Source: JABIDZ01 sp964619405 (lineage in GTDB: Archaea > Iainarchaeota > Iainarchaeia > Iainarchaeales > JAAZKV01). Taken from it: 64,000 nt of DNA. Positions 61,647 through 64,000 of this stretch are shown here, piece after piece; position 1 is the first letter of the stretch, and each line of letters begins with the position of its first letter. A program made the position numbers and the translations under genes. The notes beneath the pieces are model-generated. The model did not search any database and had not been told where the DNA came from. It saw nothing but the letters and a program-made list of their open reading frames with translations. Where the stretch lies: positions 62,001 through 126,000 of the forward strand of contig CAZUCF010000001.1 in the NCBI GenBank assembly GCA_964619405.1. The letters are read 5' to 3'.

Positions 61647-62214
61647 TAATCTCACCCAAAATTTTATCTAATTCTTTTAATAATAAATTAATTGAATTTG
61701 TGTTAACAATAGTATAATTTGCCATTGCTATTGGGCCACCCTTCTCAATATTTTCTATTTCAGCATAATCCCTTGCTTTAGCTTGTTCTATTGTTGCAGG
61801 GCGATTACGAATTGCTAAATCAACTTCTTTTAATTTTCTGTTAGCAAGTCTTTCATAGCGAATTTTTGGAGGGGAAAAAACAGCTATTATAATTAATTGT
61901 TCGCCATATTTTTCTTTTAGTATTTTGTATTCGGACCAACTATACAAACCATCGCCAACAACACTACCTTTTTTTAATAATTCATCAAATTTTGGAATAT
62001 TTAATAAAGCGTAAGCCCCCATGCCATGTTCTTTTCTAACATTTTCTCTAACCATTTTTTCGTTTGATTCAATTGGCTCAAGACCTTTTTCTTTTATTAT
62101 ATCAATAGTTAATTGTCCAAAACGAACAAAACCAAAACCCTTACCAACAAAATAATCGCTAACAATACTCTTACCAGAACCAGTCATCCCAACAATACAA
62201 ACAAGCTTATTCAT
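61639..62214 (-). CDS. P-loop kinase, dephospho-CoA-kinase/UPF0200-like
   Basis: A 191-residue NMP-kinase-like protein: Walker A IVGMTGSGKSIVSDYF, RFGQLTIDIIKEKG and NRPATIEQAKARDYAEIENIE. It resembles archaeal UPF0200/dephospho-CoA kinase-like proteins; the substrate cannot be read. It overlaps the dCMP deaminase gene by eight bases and is the first gene of that operon. ATG 62214 chosen. Confidence 0.8.
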   Translation of the reverse strand: MNKLVCIVGMTGSGKSIVSDYFVGKGFGFVRFGQLTIDIIKEKGLEPIESNEKMVRENVRKEHGMGAYALLNIPKFDELLKKGSVVGDGLYSWSEYKILKEKYGEQLIIIAVFSPPKIRYERLANRKLKEVDLAIRNRPATIEQAKARDYAEIENIEKGGPIAMANYTIVNTNSINLLLKELDKILGEINV

Positions 62215-62366
62215 CAACACCAAAAAAATTAAAACAAAAGTTGTTTTAAAACTAACTCAAAGAAAATTAAACATAATAAAATAACACAAAAATTAGGACA
62301 TTTTTTTTGTTAATATTAAAAAAATCACATTTATTTAAAAAAAGAAGTTCAACCAAATATAATATT

Positions 62367-63701
62367 ATGGAAATAAATCTTGTAGAAAAAAATGAAAACG
62401 AGTTAAATGAAATTGAAAACTTTTTAGAAAAAAACAAAATCAATGAACAAAGCTTTTTTGAAATAACAAAATCAATTAATTTTTCTTTTAGTGTTGAAAA
62501 TTGTTCAAGACTTTTAAGCCACCACATTTGTGAATCCCTTGATAGTTATACTCAACAAAGCCAAAGATATGTAAAAATGGGAAACAACGCATTTATTATC
62601 CCAGACGAAATAAAAGGTAGCAAAATTGAGGAAGAATATAAAGAACTTGTTGGAGAATTATTTGAATTTTACAAAAAAATGACTGAAATGAAAAAAGGTT
62701 TTTCTGGTAGAAAAGCAACCGAAGAAGATTACGTGCATGGAATAAAGATTGAGGATGGCAGATATATTTTGCCATTAGCAACAACCACAAATATTTTTGT
62801 TACAATGAATTTTTCAAAAATAATAAATTTTTTTAAAACAATAAAAAGATTAAATAATGAAGAAGGGCAATTTTTGTTAGAAAAAATAAAAGAAATAATT
62901 AATAAAAAAAACACAAACAAATATATTGAAAAATTTTCAAATCAAATTCAAGAAGAAAAAATTTGTTTGATAACAAAAAAAGATTTTGATAAAATAAATG
63001 AAAAAAAAGATGTTGTTCTACTTAATAGTTTTAAGAACCCAATTCTACGAAGCGCACTAGGTGCATTAACATCAACAAGTGAGCAACCAGCAACAGAAAT
63101 AAAAAAAACATGGGATTCTGGAAACGGATTAGAAAAAGCAAGAGGAGTAACTGAAAGAGTAGTTGGTTACGGGCACACATCAATTATTGAACACGCAAGA
63201 ACAAATTTTGGATTAATAATGTCTTTAACATGCTACCACCAATTTGAAAGACACAGGTTACCATCAAACATAAGAGAACAATTTGATAAAATTCCAATAG
63301 AAAGAGAAGTTATTATTCCACCATCAATACAAAAAAATCAAGAAATTTTAAAAGAATTTGAAAAACATGTTAAGAAAGTAAAAGCATTCAGAAAAAAATT
63401 ACAAAAAGAAAATTTAGAAAACAAACAAACTTATTTATTACTAAATTGTGATAAAATAAAAGTAATTAGTTCAACAAACGCAAGAATTGACAATGATATT
63501 CTTGCCGAGAGAACTTGTAATAATGCTCAATGGGAAATAAGAAATCTTTACAATAAAAAACTAGAAATACTAAAAAAATTAGGCCCAATTTTGTATGATA
63601 AAGCAGGGCCACCTTGCACAAAAGGAAATTGCCCAGAAGGCGCGTTAAGTTGTGGAAAAATGTTAGAAATGCGGCAAAAATTTGGTTATTTTGGAAAATA
63701 A
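62367..63701 (+). CDS. Tandem ThyX-like (flavin-dependent thymidylate synthase) fusion
   Basis: A 444-residue protein with two ThyX-like halves. The first (about 20-200) has SRLLSHHICESL...SQRYVKM and ATTTNIFVTMNFSKIINFF; the second (about 225-444) has GHTSIIEHARTNFG, YHQFERHRLPSNIREQF and ends with Cys-rich CTKGNCPEGALSCGK. The canonical ThyX motif RHRxxSxNExSxRY is split in quality: SxRY survives in the first half, RHR in the second. ATG 62367 is used. Thymidylate synthesis from dUMP fits the adjacent dCMP deaminase, kinase and GlyA genes. Confidence 0.8.
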   Translation: MEINLVEKNENELNEIENFLEKNKINEQSFFEITKSINFSFSVENCSRLLSHHICESLDSYTQQSQRYVKMGNNAFIIPDEIKGSKIEEEYKELVGELFEFYKKMTEMKKGFSGRKATEEDYVHGIKIEDGRYILPLATTTNIFVTMNFSKIINFFKTIKRLNNEEGQFLLEKIKEIINKKNTNKYIEKFSNQIQEEKICLITKKDFDKINEKKDVVLLNSFKNPILRSALGALTSTSEQPATEIKKTWDSGNGLEKARGVTERVVGYGHTSIIEHARTNFGLIMSLTCYHQFERHRLPSNIREQFDKIPIEREVIIPPSIQKNQEILKEFEKHVKKVKAFRKKLQKENLENKQTYLLLNCDKIKVISSTNARIDNDILAERTCNNAQWEIRNLYNKKLEILKKLGPILYDKAGPPCTKGNCPEGALSCGKMLEMRQKFGYFGK

Positions 63702-63728
63702 TAACTAAAATAAAAAATTAATGTTATT

Positions 63729-64000
63729 ATGGTTGAATTTGTTTTCTTTGCAGTAGATGCCCGCGCATTAGGACACGAAGTACTGAAAAAACAACTTGAA
63801 AAAAATGGTATAAGCACTCGATTATTTTCCTCACAAAATATTTTTAGAAAAAATATTACTGGTGAAAATGACTTTAATTCTAGAAAAAAAGTAAAACAAG
63901 CTAGAATTGAAATTGAGAATTACATAAAACATTTACGGGCAAAAATAGGCACGCCAAAATTTATTGGAATGACTTTTTTTGATACCCGCGGATCAAAAGA
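63729..64000 (+). CDS. Start of a gene running off the window, perhaps a cobalamin-binding radical SAM protein
   Basis: Ninety residues are visible: MVEFVFFAVDARALGHEVLKKQ, then NGISTRLFSSQN and KFIGMTFFDTRG. The alternation of strands and helices and the GHEVL...LEKNGI pattern resemble an N-terminal B12-binding (Rossmann-like) domain, often followed by radical SAM. This is weak evidence; the 3' end is missing. Confidence 0.45.
   Translation, partial: MVEFVFFAVDARALGHEVLKKQLEKNGISTRLFSSQNIFRKNITGENDFNSRKKVKQARIEIENYIKHLRAKIGTPKFIGMTFFDTRGSK

Overview
The window is a compact, very AT-rich piece (roughly a quarter G+C by eye) of an archaeal genome. Diagnostic archaeal genes include ABCE1, Pelota, archaeal DnaG primase, HerA/NurA/Rad50, Hjc, GGGP synthase (ether lipids), RpoK, eS17, eS19, eL20, eL31, eL39, aIF6, prefoldin alpha, SRP54/FtsY, Rpp21, Taw3 and a class I CCA-adding enzyme. 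Two tRNA genes carry introns at the 37/38 site. Many starts sit about 25-30 bp after a TATA-like box, which suggests leaderless mRNAs; others have GGTGA-type ribosome binding sites. Very short proteins, tight 4-8 bp overlaps and repeated class III (QGAIEYLL-type) signal peptides point to a small-genome, DPANN-like archaeon. I cannot fix the phylum from this window.

Layout. 1-7.8 kb is a surface-structure locus: a GLUG-repeat protein, about nine pilin-like proteins, an A24 prepilin peptidase, and an embedded TctA-like membrane protein, OB-like protein and JAMM protease. 7.8-18.2 kb mixes ribosome rescue (ABCE1, Pelota), tRNA modification and maturation (Elp3, Taw3, CCA enzyme), a pilus-type ATPase and a membrane-anchored Holliday-resolvase-like protein. 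18.3-26.7 kb holds tRNA-Arg, aEF1-beta, Rad50, eS17, RpoK, an unrecognised 492-residue protein and a NurA-HAD-small protein-HerA operon. 27.3-30.3 kb is an Fe-S assembly operon (ArsR-like regulator, cysteine desulfurase, IscU) in which IscU is interrupted by an intein. 31-35 kb has Pth2, a permuted GTPase, Hjc and DnaG. 35.6-42.7 kb has three tRNAs, a transglutaminase-like protein, dTMP kinase, Rpp21 and another pilin-like protein. 42.9-50 kb is the conserved archaeal translation/secretion cluster (eS19-eL39-eL31-aIF6-eL20-prefoldin-FtsY), then HtpX, LemA and SRP54. 50-54 kb has a second prepilin peptidase, an epimerase, GGGP synthase and an RPA-like protein. 54.5-63.7 kb is a deoxynucleotide module: NrdG, a split and intein-containing NrdD, GlyA, a second dTMP kinase, dCMP deaminase and a tandem ThyX-like protein.

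The most unusual signals are (1) an intein in IscU placed immediately before a cluster-ligand cysteine; (2) an anaerobic ribonucleotide reductase whose glycyl-radical tail is a separate 47-residue gene, while its large part carries another intein; (3) a ThyX-like fusion whose two halves each keep a different part of the ThyX motif; and (4) the dense pilin locus. Several intergenic spacers are A/T-rich tandem arrays, each with its own unit. No rRNA, CRISPR array or insertion sequence was seen.
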